This document shows, piece after piece, positions 9,852 through 17,317 of a stretch of 64,000 nt of DNA. The stretch lies in the NCBI GenBank assembly GCA_016124385.1, contig WGNU01000007.1:124001-188000 (forward strand), in the 5' to 3' direction. Numbering within the stretch: the first letter of the stretch is position 1; each line of letters opens with the position of its first letter. The notes beneath the pieces were generated by a model. The model was not told where the DNA came from and made no database searches. It saw only the letters and a program-made list of their open reading frames with translations. Origin of the DNA: Alphaproteobacteria bacterium. GTDB taxonomy: Bacteria; Pseudomonadota; Alphaproteobacteria; Micropepsales; Micropepsaceae. A program made the position numbers and the translations under genes.

Positions 9852-10612
9852 TTGACGAGGACCGGTCCCTTGCGCTCGCCGCCCGGCTGGTCGTTCAGGA
9901 TGCCGAGACGCCGCGCGACCTCCGCGTAGGCTTCCGTGACGCCGCCCAGATCGCGGCGGAAGCGATCCTTGTCGAGCTTCTCGCCGGTCTTGGCATCCCA
10001 CAGGCGGCACGAATCGGGGCTGATTTCATCGGCGAGCACGACACGCATCATGTCGTTTTCCCAGAGGCGGCCAAACTCGACCTTGAAGTCGACGAGCTTG
10101 ATGCCGATGCCGAGGAAAAGGCCGGACAGGAAGTCGTTCACGCGGACGGCGAGCGCGATGATGTCGTCCATTTCCTGGGGCGTTGCCCAGTTGAAGGCAG
10201 TGATGTGCTCCTCGGTCACCAGCGGATCATGGAGCGAGTCGTTCTTATAATAGAACTCGATGATCGAGCGGGGGAGCTGAAACCCCTCCTCGAGCCCGAG
10301 GCGCTTGGCGAGCGAGCCGGCCGCGATGTTGCGAACGACAACCTCTAGCGGAATGATCTCAACTTCGCGGATGAGTTGCTCGCGCATGTTGAGACGGCGG
10401 ATGAAGTGCGTCGGCACGCCGATCTCCGCCAGGCGCTGCATGATGTATTCGGAGATGCGATTGTTGAGGACGCCCTTGCCCTCGAGGACCGCCTTCTTGG
10501 TCGCGTCAAACGCCGTCGTGTCGTCCTTGAAATACTGCACCAGGGTGCCAGGCTCTGGCCCCTCGTACAGGATTTTCGCTTTACCTTCATAGACTAATCG
10601 GCGGGATTTCAT
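9848..10612 (-). CDS. purC: Phosphoribosylaminoimidazole-succinocarboxamide synthase (SAICAR synthetase)
   Basis: The 254-residue protein joins aspartate to CAIR with ATP in purine synthesis. It begins [20 protein letters not shown] and contains [30 protein letters not shown] and [11 protein letters not shown], all typical of the bacterial enzyme. The frame extends about 50 codons upstream to 10762, but that part is not conserved-looking and the ATG at 10612 is preferred. It is the first gene of the leftward purC-purS-purQ-purL unit. A 250-nt gap separates it from the divergent zeta-subunit gene. Confidence 0.98.
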   Translation of the reverse strand: MKSRRLVYEGKAKILYEGPEPGTLVQYFKDDTTAFDATKKAVLEGKGVLNNRISEYIMQRLAEIGVPTHFIRRLNMREQLIREVEIIPLEVVVRNIAAGSLAKRLGLEEGFQLPRSIIEFYYKNDSLHDPLVTEEHITAFNWATPQEMDDIIALAVRVNDFLSGLFLGIGIKLVDFKVEFGRLWENDMMRVVLADEISPDSCRLWDAKTGEKLDKDRFRRDLGGVTEAYAEVARRLGILNDQPGGERKGPVLVK

Positions 10613-10862
10613 GTCACGTTCCTGAGCCGGGCCCGCCAAGGCGCCGCCGGTGCCGTGAGCGTGGCCAGGGTCGGCGGGGACTCGGAACGAGGGGTCTCTT
10701 TCGCGCGGGGACGTTAGCGGATCGTGGCGCGCCGCACAATTCGCGACCGACCGGGTCCCCAAGCGACTTGATAAGCGGCCGGTGGGATCGCATGTTCCTG
10801 GCGAGCAACCGGCGCGCGCGCCATCCCAAGCAAACAGAGACCAGCGAGGTCAGGCGGTTCCC

Positions 10863-11186
10863 ATGTCCGAATTCGACAAGCGCCGGCAGGGCGCGGAGAG
10901 CAAGTTCGTCCTCGATGCCGAGGTGAAGTTTCGTGCGACCGCGCGGCGCAATAAGCTTCTGGGACTCTGGGCCGCCGAGAAGATGGGCCTCAAAGGCGAG
11001 GCGGCGGAGGCCTATGCGCGCGAGGTCGTCAAATCCGACCTCGAGGAAGCCGGCGAAGAAGACGTTTTCCGCAAGGTCCGGCGCGATCTGGACGCGAAAG
11101 GCATTCAGATCTCCGATCATGAGATCCGCCAGCAGATGGAATCTCTGATGCAGGTCGCGATCGACCAGGTCATGGCCGAGAAATAG
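10863..11186 (+). CDS. F1-ATPase inhibitor zeta subunit (DUF1476)
   Basis: The 107-residue protein starts MSEFDKRRQGAESKFVLD and continues with KFRATARRNKLLGLWAAEKMG, the conserved pattern of DUF1476. In Paracoccus this family is the zeta subunit, which plugs the F1 sector and blocks ATP hydrolysis. The N-terminal helix is the inhibitory part and the remainder folds as a four-helix bundle. The frame is open from 10782, but the ATG at 10863 gives the family start. It is typically unlinked to the atp operon and sits near purC, as here. Confidence 0.94.
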   Translation: MSEFDKRRQGAESKFVLDAEVKFRATARRNKLLGLWAAEKMGLKGEAAEAYAREVVKSDLEEAGEEDVFRKVRRDLDAKGIQISDHEIRQQMESLMQVAIDQVMAEK

Positions 11187-11189
11187 GGC

Positions 11190-11876
11190 TTAGGCCCCTT
11201 CGGGCAAGAGTGCCGCGCTTCCCAGTGCGACGACTGCCGATCGGGCGGCCTGCGGTGTGATGTCGGGCGGCGCGGAATCGCGCAGGCGGTGCATCGCCAT
11301 CCAGGCCACCATCTCCATGACTGCCCTTGCGGCCGCGACCGGATCGAGGTCACGCCGCAACCGTCCCGCCTTGATCCCAGCCGTGACGAACGCCGTCCAA
11401 TCCTTGATGAAGGCGCCCTTGAGGCGCTCGCCGAAGATCGCGGCAAGCTCGGGAACGTCGAGTACCGAGCGGTCGACGAGCGCAGCAAGCGGGGCGCTGT
11501 CGAAAAGGGAGTCATAGAGTTCGGCGAGGATCGCGCGAAGATCATCTGCTGCGTTGCCCGGTCTTTTCAGCGCCGCGCGCAGATGCGGCCAGCGCGGCGT
11601 CGCATCGACATAGGCCTCGAGGGCGGCGGCGACGCCGCTCATGTTGTCGGCGACCACCGGGCGGTGGTCGGGGAGGGGGTCTCCCTTGGCGCGCGCGAAG
11701 GCGAGCTGAAAAAGCGCTTCCTTCGATGTCGCGTAGAGATAGATCGCGCCGACCGAGACGCCAGCCGCCTTGGCGATGTCGCTCACCTGCGTGCGGGCAA
11801 ATCCGCGCGCGGTAAAGACTTTCAACGCGGCGTCGGCCACATCGTCGAGCCGACGAACGGAGCGCTTTCGAGGCAC
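11190..11876 (-). CDS. TetR family transcriptional regulator
   Basis: The 228-residue protein has an N-terminal helix-turn-helix around residues 10-58, with ALKVFTARGFARTQVSDIA and AGVSVGAIYLYATSKEALF, the standard TetR DNA-binding pattern. The C-terminal domain is helical and ligand-binding in this family; its ligand is not predictable. It is divergent from the PQQ dehydrogenase gene and a perfect 8-bp inverted repeat lies between them. It therefore most likely represses itself and that dehydrogenase. It ends 3 nt from the zeta-subunit stop (convergent). Confidence 0.93.
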   Translation of the reverse strand: MPRKRSVRRLDDVADAALKVFTARGFARTQVSDIAKAAGVSVGAIYLYATSKEALFQLAFARAKGDPLPDHRPVVADNMSGVAAALEAYVDATPRWPHLRAALKRPGNAADDLRAILAELYDSLFDSAPLAALVDRSVLDVPELAAIFGERLKGAFIKDWTAFVTAGIKAGRLRRDLDPVAAARAVMEMVAWMAMHRLRDSAPPDITPQAARSAVVALGSAALLPEGA

Positions 11877-11887
11877 GCGAATAATCC

Positions 11888-11908
11888 TTGAATGAATGAC
11901 TCATTCAA
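11888..11908. promoter_or_regulatory. Palindromic operator between TetR gene and PQQ dehydrogenase
   Basis: TTGAATGA at 11888-11895 and TCATTCAA at 11901-11908 form a perfect inverted repeat with a 5-nt spacer, a 21-bp site of the size TetR dimers bind. It starts 12 nt upstream of the regulator start codon and ends about 40 nt before the dehydrogenase start, in a locally AT-rich stretch. Binding there could block both divergent promoters. The role is inferred from position and symmetry. Confidence 0.75.
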
Positions 11909-11947
11909 TTATTGTGGGCTTCTGCCACGCGGTCAAGGGAGGGGCGC

Positions 11948-13909
11948 ATGCGCATGCTGGGGAGGGCTATCGGGATCGCCGCAGGGCTTGCCGCCATCGC
12001 GGCCGGAATGCCCGCGTTGGCCCAGGAAACCGTCCTGGAGCCGGGCTGGGAGCACTATGGCGGTGATGAAGGCGGCACCCGCTATTCCCCGGCCGACGAC
12101 ATCACGCCGGCCAATGTCGGCGATCTGGAGGAGGCCTGGGTCTATCGGACTGGCGACCTCGACACGAAGGCCGATGCCGTTCGGCGGAGCGCCTTCGAGG
12201 GAACGCCGATCCTCATCGACGGGCGGCTCATCGTTTGCACGCCCTTCAACGAGGTCGTCGCGCTTCATCCGGCTTCTGGCGAACAGCTCTGGCGGTACGA
12301 CCCGAAGATCGACCTCACGATCACTTACGCGAACCAATATGTCTGCCGCGGGCTCGTGGCGTGGCGCGATCCGCTGGCCCCGCTCTCGAGCGAATGCGCG
12401 ACGCGGCTCTTCATGGGCACGAATGATCGCCGGTTGATCGCGCTCGATGCCAAGACCGGCAAACCCTGCAGCGCATTCGGCGCGTCGGGCATCGTGCCAA
12501 TCGATCCGGGCATGGCGCTCCTCTATCCGGGCGAGTTCCAGATCACGTCGCCGCCGATCGTCGTGCGCGGTGTCGTCATCGTCGGCTCCTCGATCGGCGA
12601 CAATGCGCGCGCCGAGGCGCCCTCCGGCGTGGTGCGGGCGTTCGATGCACATTCGGGCGCGCCGCTCTGGACGTTCGATCCGATCGCGCGGAGCGACAAT
12701 GCGCCGAACGCGGAGAGCTGGCTCGGCGACAGTGCCAAGCGCAGCGGTCACGCGAATGTCTGGGCGCCGATGTCGGGCGATGAGGCGCGGGGGCTCGTCT
12801 TCCTGCCGACCTCGAGCCCGAGCCCCGATTTCTATGGCGGCATCCGGCCGGGCGATAATTCCTACGCCAATTCGGTGGTCGCGCTGGACGCGGAGACGGG
12901 GGCGGTCGCGTGGTCCTTTCAGACCGTGCACCACGACATCTGGGACTACGATATCCCTGCTCAGCCGACGCTCGCGCGCGTCGCCTATCAGGGAAGCGAT
13001 GTCGACGCGGTCATCCAGGCGACCAAGCAGGGCCTCATCTTCACGCTCGATCGCGACACCGGCACACCGGTGATCCCGGTCGAGGAGCGCCCCGTGCCGC
13101 AGGAAGCCGCGCTCGGCGAATGGGTCTCGGCGACGCAACCCTTTCCCGTCGCGCCCGCGATGCTGGTGCCAGATCGCATGACGCCGGACGATGCCTATGG
13201 CCTCACTTGGCTCGATGCCAGCGAATGCCGCGCCAAAATCGAAGGAGCGCGCGCAGAAGGGCTCTACACGCCGCCGTCCGAACAGGGAACGCTGCCCTAT
13301 CCCTTCTCCGGCGGCGGGGTGAATTGGGGCGGGCTTGCGTTCGATCCGCAGCGCCAGATCGTCATCGTCAACACGTCGAGCGCGCTCCACAAGATCACGC
13401 TCATTCGCCGCGAGGATTTCGCGGCCGCCAAACGCGCGCAGCCGCAGCTCGAAATCTCGGCGCAAGCCGGCACGCCCTTCGGAATGAAGCGGGAGTTGCT
13501 TCGCTCCGATACGATCGGCATGCCGTGCAATCCGCCGCCGTGGGGGATGCTCCATGCGATCGACATGCGGACCGGCTCCATCCTCTGGCAGGTGCCGTTC
13601 GGCACGACGGCCGATCTCGTCTGGTTTTCCGATTGGGTTCTGCCGGAAGGGACGCCCAATTTCGGCGGGCCGATCGTGACGGCCAGCGGTCTCGTCTTCA
13701 TCGGGGCGGCGATGGACAATTATCTACGCGCTTATGACGTTCAGAGCGGCAAGGAACTCTGGCGCGGACGCCTGCCGGCTGGAGGCCAAGCGACACCCAT
13801 GACCTATGTCTATGAGGGCAAGCAATATGTCGTCATCGCCGCGGGCGGCCATTCGCGTTCGACGACAACGCTTGGGGATTCGATCGTCGCCTTCCGGCTG
13901 CCGAACTAA
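11948..13909 (+). CDS. PQQ-dependent dehydrogenase (glucose-dehydrogenase-like quinoprotein), exported
   Basis: The 653-residue protein has a Sec signal peptide ending near PALAQE and an eight-bladed beta-propeller with tryptophan-docking repeats such as GEQLWRYDP, GAPLWTFDP and GAVAWSFQTVHHDIWDYD. It lacks the vicinal Cys-Cys of quinoprotein alcohol dehydrogenases, and features such as GGDEGGTRYSP and FGGPIVTASGLVFIGAAMDNYLRAYD fit the membrane glucose dehydrogenase-like group, but without the five N-terminal membrane helices. It should oxidise a sugar or polyol in the periplasm. The ATG at 11948 follows an AGGGAGGGG ribosome site; a frame start at 11912 is TTG. No PQQ synthesis genes are in view. 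Confidence 0.9.
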   Translation: MRMLGRAIGIAAGLAAIAAGMPALAQETVLEPGWEHYGGDEGGTRYSPADDITPANVGDLEEAWVYRTGDLDTKADAVRRSAFEGTPILIDGRLIVCTPFNEVVALHPASGEQLWRYDPKIDLTITYANQYVCRGLVAWRDPLAPLSSECATRLFMGTNDRRLIALDAKTGKPCSAFGASGIVPIDPGMALLYPGEFQITSPPIVVRGVVIVGSSIGDNARAEAPSGVVRAFDAHSGAPLWTFDPIARSDNAPNAESWLGDSAKRSGHANVWAPMSGDEARGLVFLPTSSPSPDFYGGIRPGDNSYANSVVALDAETGAVAWSFQTVHHDIWDYDIPAQPTLARVAYQGSDVDAVIQATKQGLIFTLDRDTGTPVIPVEERPVPQEAALGEWVSATQPFPVAPAMLVPDRMTPDDAYGLTWLDASECRAKIEGARAEGLYTPPSEQGTLPYPFSGGGVNWGGLAFDPQRQIVIVNTSSALHKITLIRREDFAAAKRAQPQLEISAQAGTPFGMKRELLRSDTIGMPCNPPPWGMLHAIDMRTGSILWQVPFGTTADLVWFSDWVLPEGTPNFGGPIVTASGLVFIGAAMDNYLRAYDVQSGKELWRGRLPAGGQATPMTYVYEGKQYVVIAAGGHSRSTTTLGDSIVAFRLPN

Positions 13910-15282
13910 GTGGGGATCGCCGATGCCGCGACCCCTGCGGCGCCGAGGGCGGCGAGGGTGACGAGCAGCGGCGCATGCGCGACAAAGACCAGCACGATGG
14001 CGAAAAGTGATAGGACGAGAGCCGACGCATCGAGGCTACCCAGAACGGGCAGATGGGTCGCGAAGGGGCCCCAAGCGACCTGCTGAACGTCCGCGAAGAG
14101 CACGTGGAGCGCGAACCAGAGGGTCAGATTAAGCACCACCCCGACGACGGCCGCCGTGATGGCCGCTAGCGCGCCGCGGAGCGCGGGATTGTCGCGGAGG
14201 TGTTCGGCGTAAGGCGCGCCCGCGAAGATCCACAGGAAGGACGGCGCGAACGTCACCCAGAGCGTCAGCGCGGCGCCGAGAATGCCGGCCACATAGGACG
14301 ACAAGCCCCCCGCGTCGCGGAAGGCGGCCAGGAAGCCAACGAATTCAAGGACGAGGATCAGCGGCCCGGGCGTCGTTTCCGCAAGCGCCAAGCCCTTCAA
14401 CATCTCATCGGGGCCTAGCCAGCCATAGGTTGTAACGGCTTCCTGCGCGACATAGGCCAGCACGGCATAGGCTCCGCCGAACGTCACGATCGCCATCGTC
14501 GAGAAGAAGACCGCAATGTCGCTAAAGACGTGATCGCGCCCAAGCGCGGCGATGAGGACGACGACCGGCCCCAGCCAGATCAGCGCCCAGAGCGCAACGG
14601 CGCGAAGAGTGCCGGCGATCGTCGGTCGAATATGCGTGAGCGCTCCCTCGGCGATCTGGCGGTCGATGAGACCTTCGGTCGTGGGCGATGGCTCGTGGTT
14701 TCGCGGGTTGCCGGCACGCAGCGCCGCTAAGCCCGTCAATCCGGCGGCGAGCACAACGAGCGGGAAGGGGACGGCGAAAAAGAACAGCGCGGCGAACGCA
14801 GCGCCGGCAATGATCCAATGAATGTTGTCCTTAAGCGCGCGGCGCGCGATGCGCAGTAGCGCCTCGATCACGATGGCGAGGATAGCGGCCTTCAGCCCGT
14901 TGAAGAGTGCCTGCACGAGGGCCAACTCGCCGTAGGTGACGAAGAGGAGCGAGAGCCCCAACATCACGAGTGCGCCGGGCAGAATGAAAAGGAGGCCTGC
15001 AAGCAGACCGCCCCAGACCCCATGCATCAGCCAGCCGATATAGGTCGCGAGCTGCTGTGCTTCAGGCCCCGGCAGGAGCATGCAATAATTGAGCGCGTGC
15101 AAAAACCGCGTCTCGCCCAGCCATTTCTTCTCATCGACGATCAGGCGGTGCATCAGCGCGATCTGGCCGGCCGGGCCGCCGAAGCTGAGGACGCCGACCT
15201 TGGCCCAAAGGCGTACGCTCTCGCCGAATGGAACACGCGAATAAACGTCAGTGCGATCAGGCGTGGGTGGGAGGCCAGCCAT
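13906..15282 (-). CDS. chrA: Chromate transporter ChrA, long-chain CHR family
   Basis: This 458-residue membrane protein has two homologous CHR domains. The first carries SFGGPAGQIALMH and LLPGPEAQQLATYIGW, and the second carries TFGGAYAVLAYVAQEAV and TTPGPLILVLEFVGF. ChrA exports chromate from the cytoplasm using the proton-motive force. Translation from the ATG at 15282 gives MAGLPPTPDRTDVYSRVPFGESV; the frame stays open to 15327. Its start lies inside the end of the upstream chrB-like gene (26-nt overlap), and its stop overlaps the PQQ dehydrogenase stop region (convergent, 4 nt). Confidence 0.93.
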   Translation of the reverse strand: MAGLPPTPDRTDVYSRVPFGESVRLWAKVGVLSFGGPAGQIALMHRLIVDEKKWLGETRFLHALNYCMLLPGPEAQQLATYIGWLMHGVWGGLLAGLLFILPGALVMLGLSLLFVTYGELALVQALFNGLKAAILAIVIEALLRIARRALKDNIHWIIAGAAFAALFFFAVPFPLVVLAAGLTGLAALRAGNPRNHEPSPTTEGLIDRQIAEGALTHIRPTIAGTLRAVALWALIWLGPVVVLIAALGRDHVFSDIAVFFSTMAIVTFGGAYAVLAYVAQEAVTTYGWLGPDEMLKGLALAETTPGPLILVLEFVGFLAAFRDAGGLSSYVAGILGAALTLWVTFAPSFLWIFAGAPYAEHLRDNPALRGALAAITAAVVGVVLNLTLWFALHVLFADVQQVAWGPFATHLPVLGSLDASALVLSLFAIVLVFVAHAPLLVTLAALGAAGVAASAIPT

Positions 15283-15772
15283 GCGTTTCTCCGCGTGCGT
15301 AGTGCGCCCATGCGTAAAGCGCGTCATAGACAGTCAGACCGTGTGCCAACATCTCGTGGTCGTCCTCGAACCTCTGCGAAAGACCCAAGGAAATGGCGAG
15401 GAGTCCCGCGGCCTGCGGTGCCAGGTCGAGGCGGACAGTGTCCGCGCCGCGCACGATGATCGCGAGCTGTCTCACGCCCCGATCATCGATCTCGAAATCC
15501 GCGATGAAGGCATCGAACGAGCAATGATCGCCGCGATGCGAGAAGCGGACGTTCGGTACGTCGAAGGGGAGGGCGGGCAGCCGATCGGCCGCACTCAAGA
15601 CTTCCACTGCTGGAACAAAATGAAACTGCGCGTGAGGGTCGATGAAGCGAAGAATCAGCCAGGGGCACGCGATACGATCGATTTTCGGCCGCTCGCGGGT
15701 GACCCAGTGCGATGGCCCGCTTGATATGCCGATAATGCCGGATAGCTTCTGGTTCTTGAATGTCGATGCCAC
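15257..15772 (-). CDS. ChrB-like chromate resistance protein, C-terminal domain only
   Basis: About 171 residues long, it matches the C-terminal domain of ChrB: HWVTRERPKIDRIACPWLI, RFIDPHAQFHFVPA, and HCSFDAFIADFEIDD. Full ChrB proteins are about 300 residues and include an N-terminal half linked to chromate-responsive regulation, which is absent here. No ATG fits; a GTG at 15772 preceded by GGGAGG at a 9-nt spacing is the best start, while the frame is open back to a TTG at 15898. It overlaps and precedes chrA on the same strand, so both are surely co-expressed. Its role is probably in chromate tolerance. Confidence 0.8.
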   Translation of the reverse strand: MASTFKNQKLSGIIGISSGPSHWVTRERPKIDRIACPWLILRFIDPHAQFHFVPAVEVLSAADRLPALPFDVPNVRFSHRGDHCSFDAFIADFEIDDRGVRQLAIIVRGADTVRLDLAPQAAGLLAISLGLSQRFEDDHEMLAHGLTVYDALYAWAHYARGETHGWPPTHA

Positions 15773-15901
15773 CTGCCCTGCCTCCCACGATGGGTGGACT
15801 GCAGAGCTTGGACGGTTGCCCGTCTTTAGGCGTAAGCCCGGGGGTCTGCTGTGCCCCGAGCGAGACGATAGGTAGCGCAAACGCAGTCGGCCGCGCAAGG
15901 C

Positions 15902-17209
15902 TCACGAAGCTGCGAACACGCGATCGAAGATCGTGTCGACGCAAGCGAAATGATGATCGAGATCGAAAAGGCCCGCGAGCTTCTCGGCCGGCACCGTGGC
16001 GGTGACGTCCTTGTCCGCCTTCAGGCGATCAAGCAAGTGGCCACCCTCCGCCCATACCGCCATCGCATGGCGCTGGACGAGCTTATAGGCGGTGTCGCGC
16101 GGGATCCCGGCCTCGGTCAGTGCGAGGAGCACGCGCTGCGAATGGATGAGCCCGCCCAGCGCGTCCATGTTCCGCTGCATGCGTTCGGGGTAAACGAGGA
16201 GTTTGTCCATCATATCGGCCGCACGATTGAGGGCGAAGTCGAGCGTGACCGTCGCGTCCGGGCCGATCAGGCGCTCGACGCTCGAATGCGAGATGTCGCG
16301 CTCATGCCAAAGGGCTACATTCTCAAGCGCCGGCGTCACGTAGCCGCGCACTATGCGCGCGAGGCCGGTGAGATTTTCCGACAGGATCGGATTGCGCTTG
16401 TGCGGCATCGCGGAGGAACCCTTCTGGCCCTCCGAGAAGAACTCCTCGGCCTCCAGCACCTCAGTTCGCTGTAGATGGCGGATCTCGACAGCGAGGCGCT
16501 CAAGGGAAGAGGCGACGACGCCAAGGGTCGCGAACGCCATCGCGTGGCGGTCGCGCGGGATGACCTGCGTCGAGACTGGCTCGGGCGTCAGGCCGAGCTT
16601 TTCAGCGACGATCGCCTCGATGCGCGGATCGATGTTCGCGAATGTGCCGACGGCGCCCGAAATCGCGCAGGTCGCGATCTCTCCGCGCGCGCGTTCCAGC
16701 CGCTCCTTCGCGCGGGAGAATTCCGCGTAGAAGCCGGCGAGCTTGACGCCGAACGTCGTGGGTTCCGCATGGATGCCATGGCTGCGGCCGATGGTCGGCG
16801 TGCGCTTGTGCTCGAACGCGCGCCGCTTGAGGACGGCGAGGAGCTTTTCCACGTCTTTGATGAGAAGGTCGAAGGCGCGGCCGAGCTGGACGGCGAGGCA
16901 GGTGTCGAGCACATCGGAGGACGTCATGCCCTGGTGGAGGAACTGGGCTTCCTCGCCGAAGATTTCCTGCACAAAAGTGAGGAACGCGATGACGTCGTGC
17001 TTCGTCTCGCGCTCGATGGCATCGATGCGGGCGACATCGATCTTGAAGGGGCGATCGAGGAGTGCGGTGAAATCGGCTTCCTTGCGCGGGATGAGGCCGA
17101 GGCGCGCCATCGCTGCCGCCGCCCAGATCTCGATCTCGAACCAGATGCGGAACTTGGTTTCCGGCTCCCAGATCGTCACCATTTCAGGGCGGGAATAGCG
17201 CGGAATCAT
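15902..17209 (-). CDS. purB: Adenylosuccinate lyase
   Basis: The 435-residue enzyme acts twice in purine synthesis, splitting SAICAR and adenylosuccinate to release fumarate. It begins MIPRYSRPEMVTIWEPETKF and shows GMTSSDVLDT, the catalytic-histidine segment TIGRSHGIHAEPTTFG, and the fumarase-superfamily signature GSSAMPHKRNP. Length is normal. It lies on the same strand as purC-S-Q-L but about 5 kb away, separated by the TetR/PQQ/chromate block. Confidence 0.98.
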   Translation of the reverse strand: MIPRYSRPEMVTIWEPETKFRIWFEIEIWAAAAMARLGLIPRKEADFTALLDRPFKIDVARIDAIERETKHDVIAFLTFVQEIFGEEAQFLHQGMTSSDVLDTCLAVQLGRAFDLLIKDVEKLLAVLKRRAFEHKRTPTIGRSHGIHAEPTTFGVKLAGFYAEFSRAKERLERARGEIATCAISGAVGTFANIDPRIEAIVAEKLGLTPEPVSTQVIPRDRHAMAFATLGVVASSLERLAVEIRHLQRTEVLEAEEFFSEGQKGSSAMPHKRNPILSENLTGLARIVRGYVTPALENVALWHERDISHSSVERLIGPDATVTLDFALNRAADMMDKLLVYPERMQRNMDALGGLIHSQRVLLALTEAGIPRDTAYKLVQRHAMAVWAEGGHLLDRLKADKDVTATVPAEKLAGLFDLDHHFACVDTIFDRVFAAS

Positions 17210-17317
17210 CGGTGTTCGGTCCTGTGGCGGCAGCCCCTTGCGCGTTACGGGATCGGCGAGGTCCGGTCAAGCCGCCTCGCCATACGCCCTGCCCGCGGAA
17301 TCTGGTATCGCAAGGCT

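Noticed and set aside
11933..13555. 540-codon open frame antisense to the PQQ dehydrogenase
   Set aside because: It is a complementary-frame shadow of the quinoprotein gene, rich in Arg and Asp with no motif.
16475..17317. Long N-terminal extension of oligopeptidase B (281 codons)
   Set aside because: It lies antisense to purB, and only the part from 17318 matches the family.
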